Shown: positions 24,101 through 36,123 of the stretch, piece by piece | Numbering within the stretch: position 1 is the first letter of the stretch | Layout: each line of letters begins with the position of its first letter | Source: Lentinus brumalis | Taxonomy: Eukaryota > Basidiomycota > Agaricomycetes > Polyporales > Polyporaceae | Direction: 5' to 3' | Assembly: GCA_001792895.1 (NCBI GenBank) | Contig: MARA01000002.1 | Coordinates: 372,001 to 436,000, forward strand | Length of the DNA: 64,000 nt | Program-made: the position numbers and the translations under genes | Notes under the pieces: generated by a model | Told to the model about the DNA's origin: nothing | The model's database searches: none | The model's input: the letters and a program-made list of their open reading frames with translations, nothing else

Positions 24101-25017
24101 GAAGCAGCGCGCGTGCTTATCGCGCCCCTACCTGCTATGAGCCAGCTCCCGAATCTTCTCGCTAGCCGGTCCCCGTGCAGGATCGAGTGGGGTAGGACGC
24201 TCGAATATCGCAGTGCGCGATCTTCGATGCTGGATGAGCGTTGCACATTCAACATTTCCGGGCAATCTGCCAGTGGCACTCGGGCGGTTGTTGCGTCCCC
24301 AGGCCGACCTTCCCGTGTTGTCCTATGTATCCTCTCCGCCACGGCCAGGTCTTTCTCTCGTCAACTTCGTGCGCGACGATGGGGCTATAAGAAGAACAGC
24401 GGATCGAACATACACTCTCCGCCGACGACTGGCAGTTGATGCTGCTGACCCTATCTGCCCTTCCTCCCCTCGCTTCATGTTACTCGATACTGCAGCTGGA
24501 GTACAGGAGCGAATCCTCCACCAGGATATCATGGAGTTCGCCACTACGCCATCGTTGCCGTACATCCTCTATCTCAAGTTCCACTGATCGCTGCTCGTTG
24601 CCCAGCCATGTCGCCGCAGGACACACTGTCGAGACGTGTCGTCGTCCACCAAACACCCACATCCACGCAGAATACTCTCGCTCTCGCGACCTCCTTCCTT
24701 GCCGACCTCCGACCTGGGACAACTGGGATAGGCCTGCAATGCCCGACTTCTGTCACGAGGGTGCCTCCTGCCAACCATCGGACAACCAGGCTTGCATCCA
24801 ATTTATCGCCGCGGCGCTCGAGGTCCAAGAACCATGGCCCTCATTGATGGGGTCAGATGCCACGAGCTTAGGACGCGTCGACATCACTACTGAACTCTTA
24901 AAGACGCGCTCAATGATGTCCCCTCCTCTTCTCGACTTGTCGCGTACCATTGGAGCATTCCCGTCGTAAGCGCTATGCACTGTGTCTGTAGCAATACATC
25001 ATCCACTTCTGCCACCA
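21132..25017. other. gene-poor stretch with possible relics
   Basis: About 3.9 kb without a gene I can support, in a window that otherwise has one roughly every 2.5 kb. It contains a truncated lipase-like fragment (listed separately), a minus-strand frame at 21217-21507 with an acidic tail, a minus-strand frame at 22721-23119 and plus-strand frames at 24053-24969. None matches a family I know. It could hold decayed genes or rapidly evolving lineage-specific ones. Confidence 0.5.
22550..22693 (-). pseudogene. truncated class 3 lipase-like N-terminus
   Basis: A 47-codon ATG-initiated frame encodes a signal peptide (hydrophobic core VLCTLVSLLAAVSA) and then QVNSFTPY. That block closely resembles the mature N-terminus of secreted fungal class 3 lipases, where a phrase like QVNxFxPYTxFASxAYC is usual. 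The frame stops a few codons later, and no GHSLGG-type active-site block was found downstream. It may be a relic or a chance resemblance. Confidence 0.3.
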
Positions 25018-28000
25018 TCACTCGTCCGAATCCGAGTCCGATATAATGATCGCCTCTCCTCGATTCTTTAACCACCTCCTGAACATCGCTTCACGCAACT
25101 CACGTCCCAGTGCTTCGCCCAGCTGCCACGGCACCGCGTTCCCGATCTGTCTGTGCATCTAGGATGTGACTCAGCATGTGCACAGGCTGAACAAGCAGTC
25201 GACCCCAAGATGCGCACCGTATCAACCTTGTTGTTGTGCGCCACGAACTCAAACCAGTCGGGGAAGCCCTGCGCGCGCGCAAACTCCCGGACCGTGAAGA
25301 TACGGCCGTCCTGCGGTGACGAAGGTGTCAGCGTGTCTGTGCACGAGGCGGCGGTTCCTGCGACGGACATCACCATGAAGAACGTAACTCTGCCTGGCGG
25401 TCGGCTGCAAGTTGGTCGAGATGGTGTGGAACCATCTGCTTTTGTCGGGCCGGCCGTAGAATCCCGGAGGGAAGCCCTTCCGTCCGATGGCGGAGAGCGG
25501 GCTCGACAATTGGTAGTCCCACAAGCTCGCGGGCAGGTCTGTCGGTAGATAGGTAAGCGAACGAGTGGGAATGACAGGATTGACTATCCGGTATACCTCT
25601 GTAGTCTGCGTTTGGATGTTTCGAGACATGTAGTGTTCTATGTGGGGCGAGCGATGCGCAGTGAGCACGTCACCTTCAGACAATTGCAGCCTGACTTACC
25701 TCTCGACCACGGCAGGCTTGAATGTCCGAGTGTAGTGCTGGGGATCCTTTGGGGCCCTGACCCGACACTTGGCCTGGAATGTCGTTCGTGGGCCTGACTT
25801 GTACATGTCTGTGTTCTTGATATGAGGACCCCAATGTGACTGAGAAGGGTCACATCGAACGGAGAAAACTCCAGATCTCCGGAATTTAGACGGTTCCTTA
25901 GGATGCTCCCTAGTTGATATTGTGGTTAGTCAGCTATGCACATGCAACCGAGAGTTGCAGAAGGGAAGAGCTCACCAGTCAAAATTGAGTAGATCCCCGA
26001 TAGCATCATCAATTGATACATGCTTGTAAGGTGCGGTCCCTCCATCCTGAGTCGGAATAGGCTGCAGTGTAAGCTTCTCCGGCTCCGTGAACTTTATTTG
26101 AAGGGAGTCGGGATTCAGAGAGTGGTGGGTGGGTTGAGGGAGATTGGGGAGGGGGTAGGTTGCTTGTGAGGCAATGAGTATAAACCTTACTCTTCCTTGA
26201 GGTGCGCCATAGTGGCCGGCTTGCAGCAGACCAAAACGGACCTGATAGCTGCAGTGGTGTTGGTAAGATGCAAGCAGTAATCAGGGAAGGACATACCCCA
26301 TGGCAATGAGAGCAGAGACAAGGAACTTCAGACCACCCTGAGTGATCTCTCCCTCAGCCCTATCATATTTTCCGCCATCTGAAGCATGGAGATTGTAGCT
26401 CAAAAAGCCCCGCACATTCTCCAGGAAACAGTACTTGGGACGGAGGAAGTCAACCCACGATAGTAGGTTGAGCATGAGGTGGTTTCGCCGGGTGTGTCTG
26501 TGTTTGAATCTGTTCAAGCTTGAGAATGACTGACTGTTGTGAATCAGCATGTTGGCAGTCTCATAGTAGTCATAGAAAATAAACAACTGACCAAGGGAAC
26601 CCTGCAACTATGCAGTCAATCTGACCTGGCAAAGGTGGAGGAGATAGTTCCTGGATGCCCCTTATGTCGTGCAAAGGTGCATCGCGCTGCCCTGCACAGT
26701 ACCGGACAGCGTACTTGAGAACCAGATTGGTGCACTGGTTGTATACAGTGGTATGAGGAGAGGCTTTCCTGTATGCAGTACTAGGCATCAGAATTTCCTG
26801 TCTGTCTGTAATAAATAAAAGATAGATTAGAACATACCTCATTGTGTCTGCAGCGCTAGGTGATATCTCGACTGCATGTGTAATCTTCAGAGGACTGGTC
26901 TGTTCCATGGCAAGCCCAAAAGCCCCTGTACCACCGAAGAGGTCAAGACCACGCAATGGGTGAGCTTGCTTGGAGAACATCTCCAGCCGCTGGGTCTGAG
27001 TGCTCTGATCCTCATGGCAGCTTTGGCACACTTCAACCTCTCCAGGAGAGATCTCAGTCAAAGACGACCATGAACATATGACAGATCGACAACGGCGCTT
27101 CACATAGAAATGGAGCTGAGACTCATCGAGCCATGACCTGAGATCCTGGACAGCATCATGGTGCAAGACCATGCAGCGTTGCAGGATGTTCTCTATGTCG
27201 ACTTCAACCATGACCTTTCTGGTCAAAAAAAGCTCCCGCTGGACAGAGTATCATTAATGTAATCATGCAACCGAACAGATTGTGACTTCACTTACTTCAT
27301 CAACAAAGATGGGTCTGGAGGGTGGTCCTAGGTCAACTGTGCGCCCCAAGTAAGCAATTGTGACATGAGCCCACGGCTTCCCTTCCTTTACAATCTTCTG
27401 GATTGTAACGATCCTCCCAATACTTGCGGGACCCAACCTGTCACCGCGAAGGAGGACATAATCATTTTCATGATAAGCCTTGCCTACATAGATGAACCCA
27501 TCTTGGATCTCATGGTATCCGTGTCCATCGGTTCGGAGAGCCTCGAGCTGACAGACCGGACAGCAGTATGGCGGGGATAGAGACTTGACAGCTGCCATAG
27601 CACTGTGGTCTATGTCTGTGAACGAGCCAATGCGGTCATCATAGATCAAGCTATAGGATCGTAAGTTCATTGAGTTTTCGTTGTTTCATTGTCTCTCGTG
27701 ACTTACCGGCAAAAATACTCGTGAGCCTCGATGTCGCCCAGGGAACGAGGGTACCGCACATCAACGCAGGCAATGATGGGAACTTCTCGAGGGTCGATCG
27801 TCCCACAATAGGGTGTGAGGAACAGCTCGTCGGGACACGAGAACTCATGAAGATAGCTCTTGCTTGAGTGTTCGAAAAAGCGGAGATGTATTTTCGTGGT
27901 TGGACGATGAATGTATAGGATCTGAGCGAACCTATAGCGGTTTAGTCAGCACAAAGCCCTTGAGCACATTCGATTGTGAAACAAACCAAAGATAGTCCGC

Positions 28001-29657
28001 AGGAACCGCATCCGCTGGGATGTGTGCAAGGTCATCGGGAATTCTCATATACTCTCGTTCCCTCCAGGGGCCGTGCTCTATCAGGATGCAGTCGCCAACC
28101 TAGGATAATGATCCTGCCATCAATTCCCATGCCCAGTCGTCTCCAGAAGCGAACCCACCTGGTACATGACATCGCCAACGACTACGGCCTCCCAATACTC
28201 GTCATCGAGCTGCTTGTCTCTGGGGAACCGAACGCGTGTATCGCCTTCCCGGGAGCGACCAATCATTTGCACCAGGTGTTCTCGAACCGCACGTTGTCGT
28301 CGCCGCTTGTCGTGGGCTGTGGGACGCTTTGTGGGCGGGCCGATGACCTGTAAGGGCTCATGGAACAGACCCCGTGCGAGATCGTCGATGAACGGTGTGA
28401 CATGTATCGGCGTCTGACGGTCAGCCCGGAGGACCGCGAGGTCAGCGTTTCCCGATTGCCTCAGCGGGGTATGGCCTGCCCAAGACTGGTCCGCGGTGGC
28501 GGGATGGAATGCTCAACGTCGGGCGATGCACGCTGGTCCACAAGGGAGAACATATGTTGGACAAATGGCGACGACACAATGACGTCTGAGTCTCCTGAAG
28601 CTTGATCCTGCTCAAGGATAGTGCGCACTAGCGGTATCTACATGAATGTGAAGTGAGTTGAGCGCCGGCCACAGACGAGACATAACTCACTGCATCGATT
28701 ATGTCCTGCAACTCTATGTGTTCTTCAAGGAGGGGGTCCCAAGCGCCAACATAGGTCTCTTCGAACTGCGGAAACGTTGACAGAGACCCCTCTTTGGCAG
28801 CGGAGATTACGAGTTGCGCGATCCGATGGGGCCGATAGAACTTCGTATGCAGTGGGCGATATGACGTTTCCGCAGACGCCAGGATATAGAAAGCCCAGGT
28901 CGTCTCGATGTACAAAGGACTGAGGAGAAACTGTTAGCTGCGAGCCCTCCATTATATGAACATATCGCACGTACTCGTCAGCTGTCGTGTAGTCGATTGA
29001 GTACTGAAATATAGAGCTCGTACGCAAACGCGGCAAATTGTGAACATTGTCCTCCTCGTCGCTCTCAGCGTCGTCATCATCATCATCGAGGAACAGCGGC
29101 GCAACGAAGCCGGCAGCCTCAAACCCACGTCCATGTTGTGATGCGTCGTCGAGGAAGTCCAGGGGAACAAGTTCAAAGTCGTTTAAGGGTCGAATACAAC
29201 ATAGTCGTGCAGGATCCGCACGGGTTTCAAGTGATCGGTCAAGTCGTGACGTTCTGAGGGATCTTCGCCGAAGACGATCGTGCTGTTGGTCTCTACGTTG
29301 TCGTCGGGAGCTGGCTCGTAGACACCTCCTATTCACACCAAGGAAGAGATCAGCGGTAGTCGTAAGTATGCGTCTAAAAGTACCTACCCGGCCCGCCCGA
29401 AGGTGTGCTATGGTGCTCCGAATCACGCAGAGTCCGTCGACGTTTCTTTGCGGCCTGGGAGAATCGGCGTCCGGAGAATTAGACTTAACCTTCAACACGG
29501 ACCCGCGCCAGTACGCTGATGGTCTCACCTTGTCCGATGACGGGCCAACCCTACTCCTGCGCTTACCACGACATGTGGATGCCGACGAATGGGTAACCGT
29601 GGCCGTGAACCCAGAGCTCCCCTCGTTGGACGCAGGACGGGGACGAGAGCGAGCCAT
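25018..29657 (-). CDS. DNMT1-like DNA (cytosine-5) methyltransferase
   Basis: A maintenance-type methyltransferase of 1235 residues after frame correction, in 17 exons: 29657-29529, 29454-29388, 29328-28975, 28919-28691, 28637-28159, 28099-27987, 27931-27707, 27650-27296, 27238-26838, 26780-26592, 26533-26297, 26248-25976, 25909-25700, 25637-25597, 25538-25369, 25310-25218, 25158-25018. Domain order is a basic N-terminus, the RFTS domain (VRILHDYVVFDP, SSIFQYSIDYT, TTWAFYILASAE), BAH1 (VVGDVMYQVGDCILIEHG), BAH2 (HENDYVLLRGDRLGPASIGRI) and the catalytic domain. The last shows motif I DLFGGTGAFGLAME, motif IV GFPCQS with the catalytic Cys at the exon 10/11 junction, motif VI FLENVRG, motif VIII QAGHYGAPQGRVRF, motif IX VREFARAQGFPDWF and motif X RQIGNAVPWQLGEALG. 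Single bases appear missing at 29187-29189 and 28466-28469. No CXXC zinc finger was seen. The donor at 25368 (GTCCGT) is weak. Confidence 0.93.
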
Positions 29658-29933
29658 ATAGGTTCAATACATGGGCTTGTGCAGGCGAGTGTGGCCGTAC
29701 TTAGTGGGGGAAGCGGTGGAAGAGAATAGACAACCGAGGCCAAACCAGCATCATCATGCTAGAGAACGACGAGCGTCTGAACAGAGCACAGTTGCCGCTA
29801 AGAATCAAATACTTACTGGAGACACTCGTGGAGGCTTTCGGGATGGGTAAATAGTACGTAGCCTTGTATTTGGCCCCCCGGGCCCCTTCTTTCCTTCTGA
29901 TATCTGTAGAGGAGGCCTGGACGTGCCAGCAAT

Positions 29934-29939
29934 AAAAAA
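29934..29939 (-). terminator. Pol III terminator of tRNA-Ser
   Basis: A run of six T on the minus strand begins eight bases after the tRNA 3' end, as expected for RNA polymerase III termination. Confidence 0.75.
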
Positions 29940-29946
29940 TATTTGC

Positions 29947-30028
29947 CGACGCCAGCAGGATTCGAACCTGCGCCTCCAAAGGAGAACAGATTTCTAATCT
30001 GTCGCCGTAACCACTTGGCTATAGCGCC
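29947..30028 (-). tRNA. tRNA-Ser(AGA)
   Basis: An 82-base class II tRNA without intron. The acceptor pairs GGCGCTA with TGGCGTC, the D stem is GCC/GGC, and the anticodon stem ACAGA/TCTGT encloses loop TTAGAAA with anticodon AGA (read as IGA, decoding UCU/UCC/UCA). A 14-base long variable arm (TCTCCTTTGGAGGC), the T arm GCAGG-TTCGAAT-CCTGC and discriminator G all fit serine. The B box GGTTCGAATCC is perfect. CCA is not encoded, as usual in eukaryotes. Confidence 0.96.
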
Positions 30029-31960
30029 TTATGACTTGAACTTTGTTATACATTGATGTGTAGGCTGTCAGGATCCCCGAGTTAGTGAATCGTCGTTCCC
30101 TCTGCCTTCGCGCCACAACGTTCGTTCCGACTTGCAAGTGCATTCCAACCCCGGCATATGTGGGGTATTTCAAGGGTATGTTTGTGCTTGTCCTGATCTT
30201 ATGGCGGACAAGAAGCGGAGGAAATGGTATCGAGGGCGTCTCGCGACACAATAAGGATTGGCTATGGATACATGTAACCTCTACAGATGCGTGTACAACA
30301 ATCGGACGTGATGGACGTGTCGGGAATGCAATGCAAGAATAATAGACAGATGCAAGGAGATGGTATGCCGAGCTGATGGGGATGTGTGTGATGACAATGG
30401 ATGTGGGAATGCGGGAGTAAGTTACGAGAAGCAATGCACGGAATGGAAGTGTTCGGTGCTCGACGATCGATGATGGTAGCACGTCCAAAGGCACCGTACC
30501 TAAGTACCGTGGCCATAGAAACGCAGCACAAGAGGTCCCTTGCCGGGAACCTTCGCGCCCAGTCGTCCGAGTGGTAGCGCGTGATGCGGAGGACGGTTAC
30601 AGCTGTCGCGTCACGGATGACGGCGGCGAGCAGCAGGGGGTATCGCACGGAGTAGACCACGCAGTAGCCTACTTGCCCATCGACTTCTTCGACGCGGGCT
30701 GAGAGTGGCCCTGAGGGATGTTGTGTGCGGTGCTCGACCCGAGCGCAGAGTACATGGTGTGGGTGCTGCGGGGGTCTTGCTGGAATGACGAGAACGCGTG
30801 CGGCGACGCGGGGCCAGTGGGGAAAAAGCTCCCGATTGGCGACGAGGGAGGAGAGGTGTACAGGGAAGACATGATGGTGCTCCAACGTTTCGGAATGGTG
30901 GGCAACGGTCGCGGGTGCTTTGGCAGCGCCGAGTTGTCTACGCGTCGGGCGTAGTGATTGCGTATGCTCTGAGACGAGGAGACCGAAATATAGTCGTGCT
31001 CGTAGGCGTCCAAGCGATGGAGGCCGAGGAGTGATAGGCGTTTGGCTCGTAGAGTGTGGCCAAGTGGGCTGTTGGGCAAGCGAAGCCTGGGGCGACCGCT
31101 CCTTAGCAGTGCTCTTTTATGCCAGACCGCGAAGCTAGCATTAAGTGGGAACATAAGGGTTGCCGTTCCTGTGTTATGTACGCGTCGTGCACATGAATAC
31201 AAGGGGTCTGCCAAAGTAGGATGAACTCACATGACACGCGTTGCACAACCTGCCTTATCGGGGTCAAGGGATAGCGCAGAAATGGGTTCGCCCGTCGGTG
31301 TGAGAGAACATCAGAGTTCCTGAAGAAACAGCCATGCGGGAGAAGTAGATAGTGCCGGCAATTAACGAAGGAAAACAAGGGATCATCGCCCGATTTGTGC
31401 AGAACGCCTCCTAGGATCCGTAGATGAGCAAGTACGGGAGAGGCAAGTTAGCGCGACTCACCCACGGGAGACATATATGGACCAACGATGACTTGGACTC
31501 ACCGCCCGGGGCCCCCAATCTGTCTTGTCCCGCTAACGCGGTGGTGCTGCACGGACGTCCGTCGCCTCGCCAGGCTGCTAGTCTATGCTGCCTTGTATTT
31601 CAGCCTATCCGAGCTATCCACAACCGATACATGCGAGTCGACTGCTGTAGGCTACTATAAATGGGTGATTGTATGGTACGGGAACGTGTTTATACGATTA
31701 GCATACGACTCGTAGGGTTATGTATATGGACTGGATATGCGAGAGCGGCGAACGAAGACGACGAAGATGAGAACAGAGGAAACCAGGACATCCGAGATAA
31801 AGGAAAGATATAGACACACGAGTAGACAACCAGCCCAACAGTGTTGTGTGTGTAATACAGCCACGAACGTCCGATGGATGCGATGTGATGCAGTGCGAGA
31901 GAACAGGTCCCAATGCGACGAAGAAAGCAGGTGTCCGTGAGCATGAAGTCCAACCGTATG
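30029..31960. other. intergenic around one doubtful small ORF
   Basis: Apart from the 67-codon frame at 30669-30872, this 1.9 kb between the tRNA and the TBC gene's stop shows nothing I can assign. The right 270 bases are probably TBC 3' UTR. Other frames lack coding signs. Confidence 0.45.
30669..30872 (-). CDS. small hypothetical protein
   Basis: A 67-residue frame starts at an ATG and is rich in Ser and Pro (SLYTSPPSSPIGSFFPTGP) with a basic end (SKKSMGK). A TATA-like ATAAAAG sits on the minus strand near 31115, about 240 bases upstream. The stop AAG-TAG overlaps a possible donor GTAGGC; splicing to an acceptor ending GCGACAG near 30600 would add a basic tail with LGAKVPGKGPLVLRFYGHG and end at 30500. 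I do not recognise the protein. It is reported because composition and promoter spacing look more genic than the surroundings. Confidence 0.3.
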   Translation of the reverse strand: MSSLYTSPPSSPIGSFFPTGPASPHAFSSFQQDPRSTHTMYSALGSSTAHNIPQGHSQPASKKSMGK

Positions 31961-34394
31961 CTATAGCAGCGCAGAGTGCTGCTCGCCGGAGGCAACGAGA
32001 CGGTTCCAGTCTGCGCGCCACTGCACCATGTCCGACCGAATCTTCTTGTCGCCAAGGGCCTTCTCTATCCACAGCAGCAAGACATCTTCATCTTCCGGCA
32101 CGAAGAATGATGACAGTAGAGAGAGGATGGTCTCGAAGTTTGCCGCATTGGAGGTAATGTGATCTGCAGGCACGTATCAGATTGACATCATATACGGAGC
32201 TTGAACTGGTCGGACACCCACCTCGATATACCCACACAAGTGCAAGCGCGACGACGACAAAGGTATCGTGCCCCTCCAACAGGAAGGCATCCCATAACCG
32301 GAGCTGCAGCTGGAACGGCACCGAGTTCGCGAACAGCGTGATGTACCACTTCGTTGCGTACGAGGTAGTTGACACCATGTGCTTCTTGAATGCGGCATAG
32401 ACTGCAGGGAGCATCGACTCCGTTAATCGCTCCTGGACATAGATGGCCTCCAACAAGCCCGGGAATCCCGGACTGAATATCGAATGCATGCTGTAGGCGT
32501 CATGCAGCCGTACGAGGGCTGCGTATGTGCGCTCGGGCTCGTAGTAGCAGAGCAACGTAGCGGCAATGGGTCCCATGCCTTGACAATAGCCGCACGTCTC
32601 GCATCGAAGTGATAGTGAATGTAGAACGTGGAAGAGCGACCGTTGTCTGCGAGCGCACAGGTAAGGCAACAGGCATGACCGCAGGAGAGGAACACGTACC
32701 CTTGGCCGTATCGTGTCCGGAACATAACATGCCCACTGATCGTCCTCGGCACGTCCAAGTCGATCTGCACGTCGTACGATGAGGGCTTGTCCAGCGCGTC
32801 CCGGTAGTCCCGCATTAACTGCCTCAGTTCGGTCTTGCCTGTCCGCGAGAACCTGCACATAAGTATCTCCCAAGCGGCCGATCGCCAGCAGTCGGGGATA
32901 CCCTTGTATATCCGCTCACGGAACTTGCGTTCTTTGGATGGCCGGATGCCCCAGAAGTCAATATTACCACCTTCGTCCCTAGACGCAGCTACCAGCATGC
33001 GACCCCACTTGGCAGTACGAGAGATTTCCTTCAAGGGAGACCGGTACTCTGGTAGCCGGGGAAGCAGTGCTGGGCTCGCTGGGCCAGACGTCACAGCCGT
33101 TTCTGTGCGCGCGAGTGGCCGCTGCAGGGGTGCGGCGGGGACGGGAACGAGGCGGTCATGAGAGGGTGTGTTGAAGAACCCGTACCTGTCGGAGCATCAA
33201 CACAGGTGCATGCTTGGGCATGCATGCGACGTACCGGTCAAGGCTCTGCAGCAATTCAATCTCCTGCGATGTAAGCTCCCGTGTCTTCTCATGCTCGTCG
33301 CCCAAAGCTTGCTGCGCGCGGAGCTCGCTCTGGCGGCTGCCGCCGACGCGCGCGCGCGTCCGCTCTACGCCCTCCTCGATCCCGTCACCCTTGACACCGC
33401 ACTGGTCGAGCTGCGCGTAGGTACTCCGGACGTGAAAGGAGTCTGGGTCCTCGCCCTCAGATGGTGCAACCGCGGAGTGCATGCTTTCCAGGAGACTGAC
33501 AGCAGATGCGGAACTTCGTGGCGATGCCACCGGAGAAAGGTGTTCTGGGACAGGAACACGCAACGAAGGGTCAGGAGAGGGCGAAGGGGAGAATCGCATA
33601 GGTCTCTGCGGCGGCGTCATGGGAGTACCGGGGGTGGACGGAGGGGATACAAGGGAGGTCAATGGCGGGGTGTGTGGCACAGGCTTGGAGTCTCGGGGAC
33701 TGTCATCGAGAGGCATAGGTGGAGGCTTACTGTCGCCATTGACCACCGACTGTATTGACGTCGAGGCCTGATGTTGTGCGGAAGGCGGTCGACTACGTGG
33801 TCCCGAGGGTCTTCGATGGGAGTCTGAGCCGGTGCTTCGCCTGGGTGCTCCGGCGTTACTGGCGCTATCCACGACGGAGTGTCGGTGGACGGATGGAGGC
33901 CTGCTGTTCGTGTATGCCAGCTGCACAGATCCTGTCGAGACGACTGAGTGCCGCGGCTTGTCAGCGACGCTCAGTCGCTTCCCCATGCTGGCACGGCGCA
34001 AGTCGTAGGTGGTGGTGGTGTCGTAGAACGCACTGTCCTCAAGCGCGGCGGGGTCGTTCTGCAGGAATGATGCCCGATAGCTCGCCGCGTCGCTCCTTGC
34101 GATCTGCACTCCGTCCTTCACGCTGCGGCTTGGTGGACGGGAATGACCAGCCTGGCTGACGGCACTGGAGGCGGCGGCAGACCAGCTGCTGGCGTCTTCT
34201 TCATACATGGAATAAATAGTTACAATTGTCGTCGTTTCTGACGAGCTTCGCTCGCGTTCGGTCGAGCCCTCGGAAGAGTGGGCGAGTTCGGGGAGTGCTA
34301 GCGAGTGCCCGTCCGGTGTGCGACTGAGGCGGGGTGATGGCAGCGGGGTGCCGATGGGGGTTGGAGGGACGAGGACGTACGACGGCGAGGACAT
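31961..34394 (-). CDS. TBC-domain Rab GTPase-activating protein
   Basis: Four exons, 34394-33235, 33185-32700, 32646-32222 and 32163-31961, give an intact 757 residues. The N-terminal half (to about residue 390) is Ser/Pro-rich and probably disordered. The TBC domain follows: the entry motif YKGIPDCWRSAAWEIL, the arginine finger in QIDLDVPRTISGH, the glutamine finger in CGYCQGMGPIAATLL, then TKWYITLFANSVPFQLQLRLWD and the C-terminal helices (SLLSSFFVPEDEDVLLLW). Both catalytic residues are present, so it should stimulate GTP hydrolysis by a Rab, in vesicle traffic or polarity. Which Rab is not evident. I chose the ATG at 34394 because upstream sequence is pyrimidine-rich UTR-like, although the frame stays open to 34667. 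Confidence 0.92.
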
Positions 34395-34993
34395 GAAGCG
34401 CACAGACGGCGAGGGCGAGGGCAGGAAGAAAGGGAGAGAACGAGCGGCGAGAAGAGGGAATGGGAAAAGCCTCAGGCTGTCATTGCCGTCGCTTCCAGAG
34501 TGCAGTCCCGTTCCAAGTGCACTGTCCGTGCTGCCGTCGCAGGCGCCCTCAGCCCTCCGCAGAATCGGACGTTTCCGCGTCTCGTGGTGGCAACATCTCA
34601 TTCCCGTCTCCATTCTCAGATGTCTACTCTGTTCACTATTGCGAGAACACGACGCCCTCGAGCTCATGTAGATTCACTCGAGGGAGTAGACTATCTCTCC
34701 CGGGCCGGAAGTTCGTGCCGCAGCGCGCAGCGATACTCACCTGCGCAGGCCACCGCCCGGGACAGCGCAATCTGGTAGAGCGTTGGTCAGACATGTTCAC
34801 TTGGAGATATTTCGGTTGGCATCATGAGCTTGGATCTAAGTCATCGCCGAATCGACATCATTGAGCACCGGTCAGTCGCCTAGCGCACCCAATGCGACGC
34901 CCCGCCCGGTTGCTTCGCCGCGTTGTGTAGTGATGAATTGTACAGGGAAGCGAATCACGCTGCTCGGAAAACTATGCGGAGGAGCCGTCATCA
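34395..34993. other. intergenic, TBC promoter and Vps62 3' flank
   Basis: These 599 bases hold the promoter and 5' UTR of the TBC gene and, at the right, the 3' flank of the Vps62-like gene. The TBC reading frame continues upstream to 34667, so a longer N-terminus is possible but less likely. No other gene was seen. Confidence 0.5.
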
Positions 34994-36123
34994 TCACAAT
35001 GAAGTCGCAACTGTGCAGCCACTCTCCGTCTGGCAGACCGCCGTGCGTCCCAGGTTCTTAGCAATGGGCCCTACCAATATCAATGTCACGTCAGAATGCC
35101 TGCTGCGAACACCGCATGCAATATACTTACCGGTCGGCCCGCTAGAGAAACGGCACTCCTCCAGGCTTCCGAGCTCAAGGCAATATTGACCGTGCTCGAG
35201 GAAGTCATACTGTTCGTCGCCCCACATGCCCTGGAAACTGAGCCAACTAGCACCCTCGGAGTCAATCTCGTCCGCGCCAACGCCCGCACCTCCCGCGATG
35301 GTGAACGTATTGGTCGAGCTGTCAAACCAGAAGGCGCGGTAGTTCAGGACGGGGTCCCAAATCGGACCTGCGTCTGTCTGGTCGCAGAGGAGATCGCCGG
35401 GAAGATCATGGCAGTGCTGTCCAGACGTGGCGTAGTTGGCGTGCGTGCCAACGCCAATGTATGATGTGGGACGGCCGTTCGTCTTCTCGGAAGCATCGAA
35501 TGTGTAGGCGGATCCGCCGGAGTGAGCTGAGAGGTAGAAAGCGGTGGGGGCGCCGTTCGTAAAGCGGACCATGGTGTGCTCCCAATCGCCGACGTGATCG
35601 CCGAACTCGATGCCCAGGACCTACAGAGCAAGGTGAATGCGGTTAGTGCACTAACAACCGTCTGTGACAAGGAAGTGTTCACCTTTCCTCCATGATCATA
35701 GGAGTAGAAGTAGAAGAAGAACGCATCGAGGATACCATTCGGCTTGTTCACCAGAACAATCGTAACCGTCGCACTGCTGAGGCCATTCGCGTCGGGCTTC
35801 CCCACGACAGAGGTAAGCCAGTCCGGTTGGTCCGTGACGTCGTCCTTGGAGGTGAGGAAGACGTTGCTGCCGAGGCTGGAGATGTTCTGTAGGGTCACCG
35901 AGGGCGCAACGCTGGTGAAGTTGACCTCGGGAACAACGTGCTGAACGTGGACCGAGATGTCGGAGGGCCACCATTGCTCCTCGGAATACAGGTGTGCCAG
36001 AGGCGCGTTCTGAAGCACGAACGACGGAACTGCCTCCGCTCGCCTCTCCACCTGCACGGGGGATGCAACGACAGCCAGCGAGAGGAGGAACGCCGAGAAG
36101 GCCTCGAGAGCGAAGCCGACCAT
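34994..36123 (-). CDS. Vps62-like secreted/vacuolar protein
   Basis: Three exons, 36123-35683, 35620-35131 and 35070-34994, give an intact 335 residues. The N-terminus is a signal peptide (hydrophobic AFLLSLAVVAS) followed by VQVERRAEA, which contains a possible dibasic cleavage site. The body matches the Vps62 family: YSYDHGGKVLGIEFGDHVGD, WEHTMVRF, LSAHSGGSAYTF, GRPTSYIGVGTHANYATSG, AGPIWDP and the terminal GPIAKNLG. Yeast Vps62 is linked to cytoplasm-to-vacuole protein sorting, but its biochemistry is unknown, and fungal relatives are usually secreted. An upstream in-frame ATG at 36162 is probably too close to a TATA-like element (near 36180) to be used. The family call is good; the function is open. 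Confidence 0.85.

Noticed and set aside
24053..24969. Overlapping plus-strand frames of 100-180 codons
   Set aside because: Three different frames overlap, none with a domain, and no splice model joins them.
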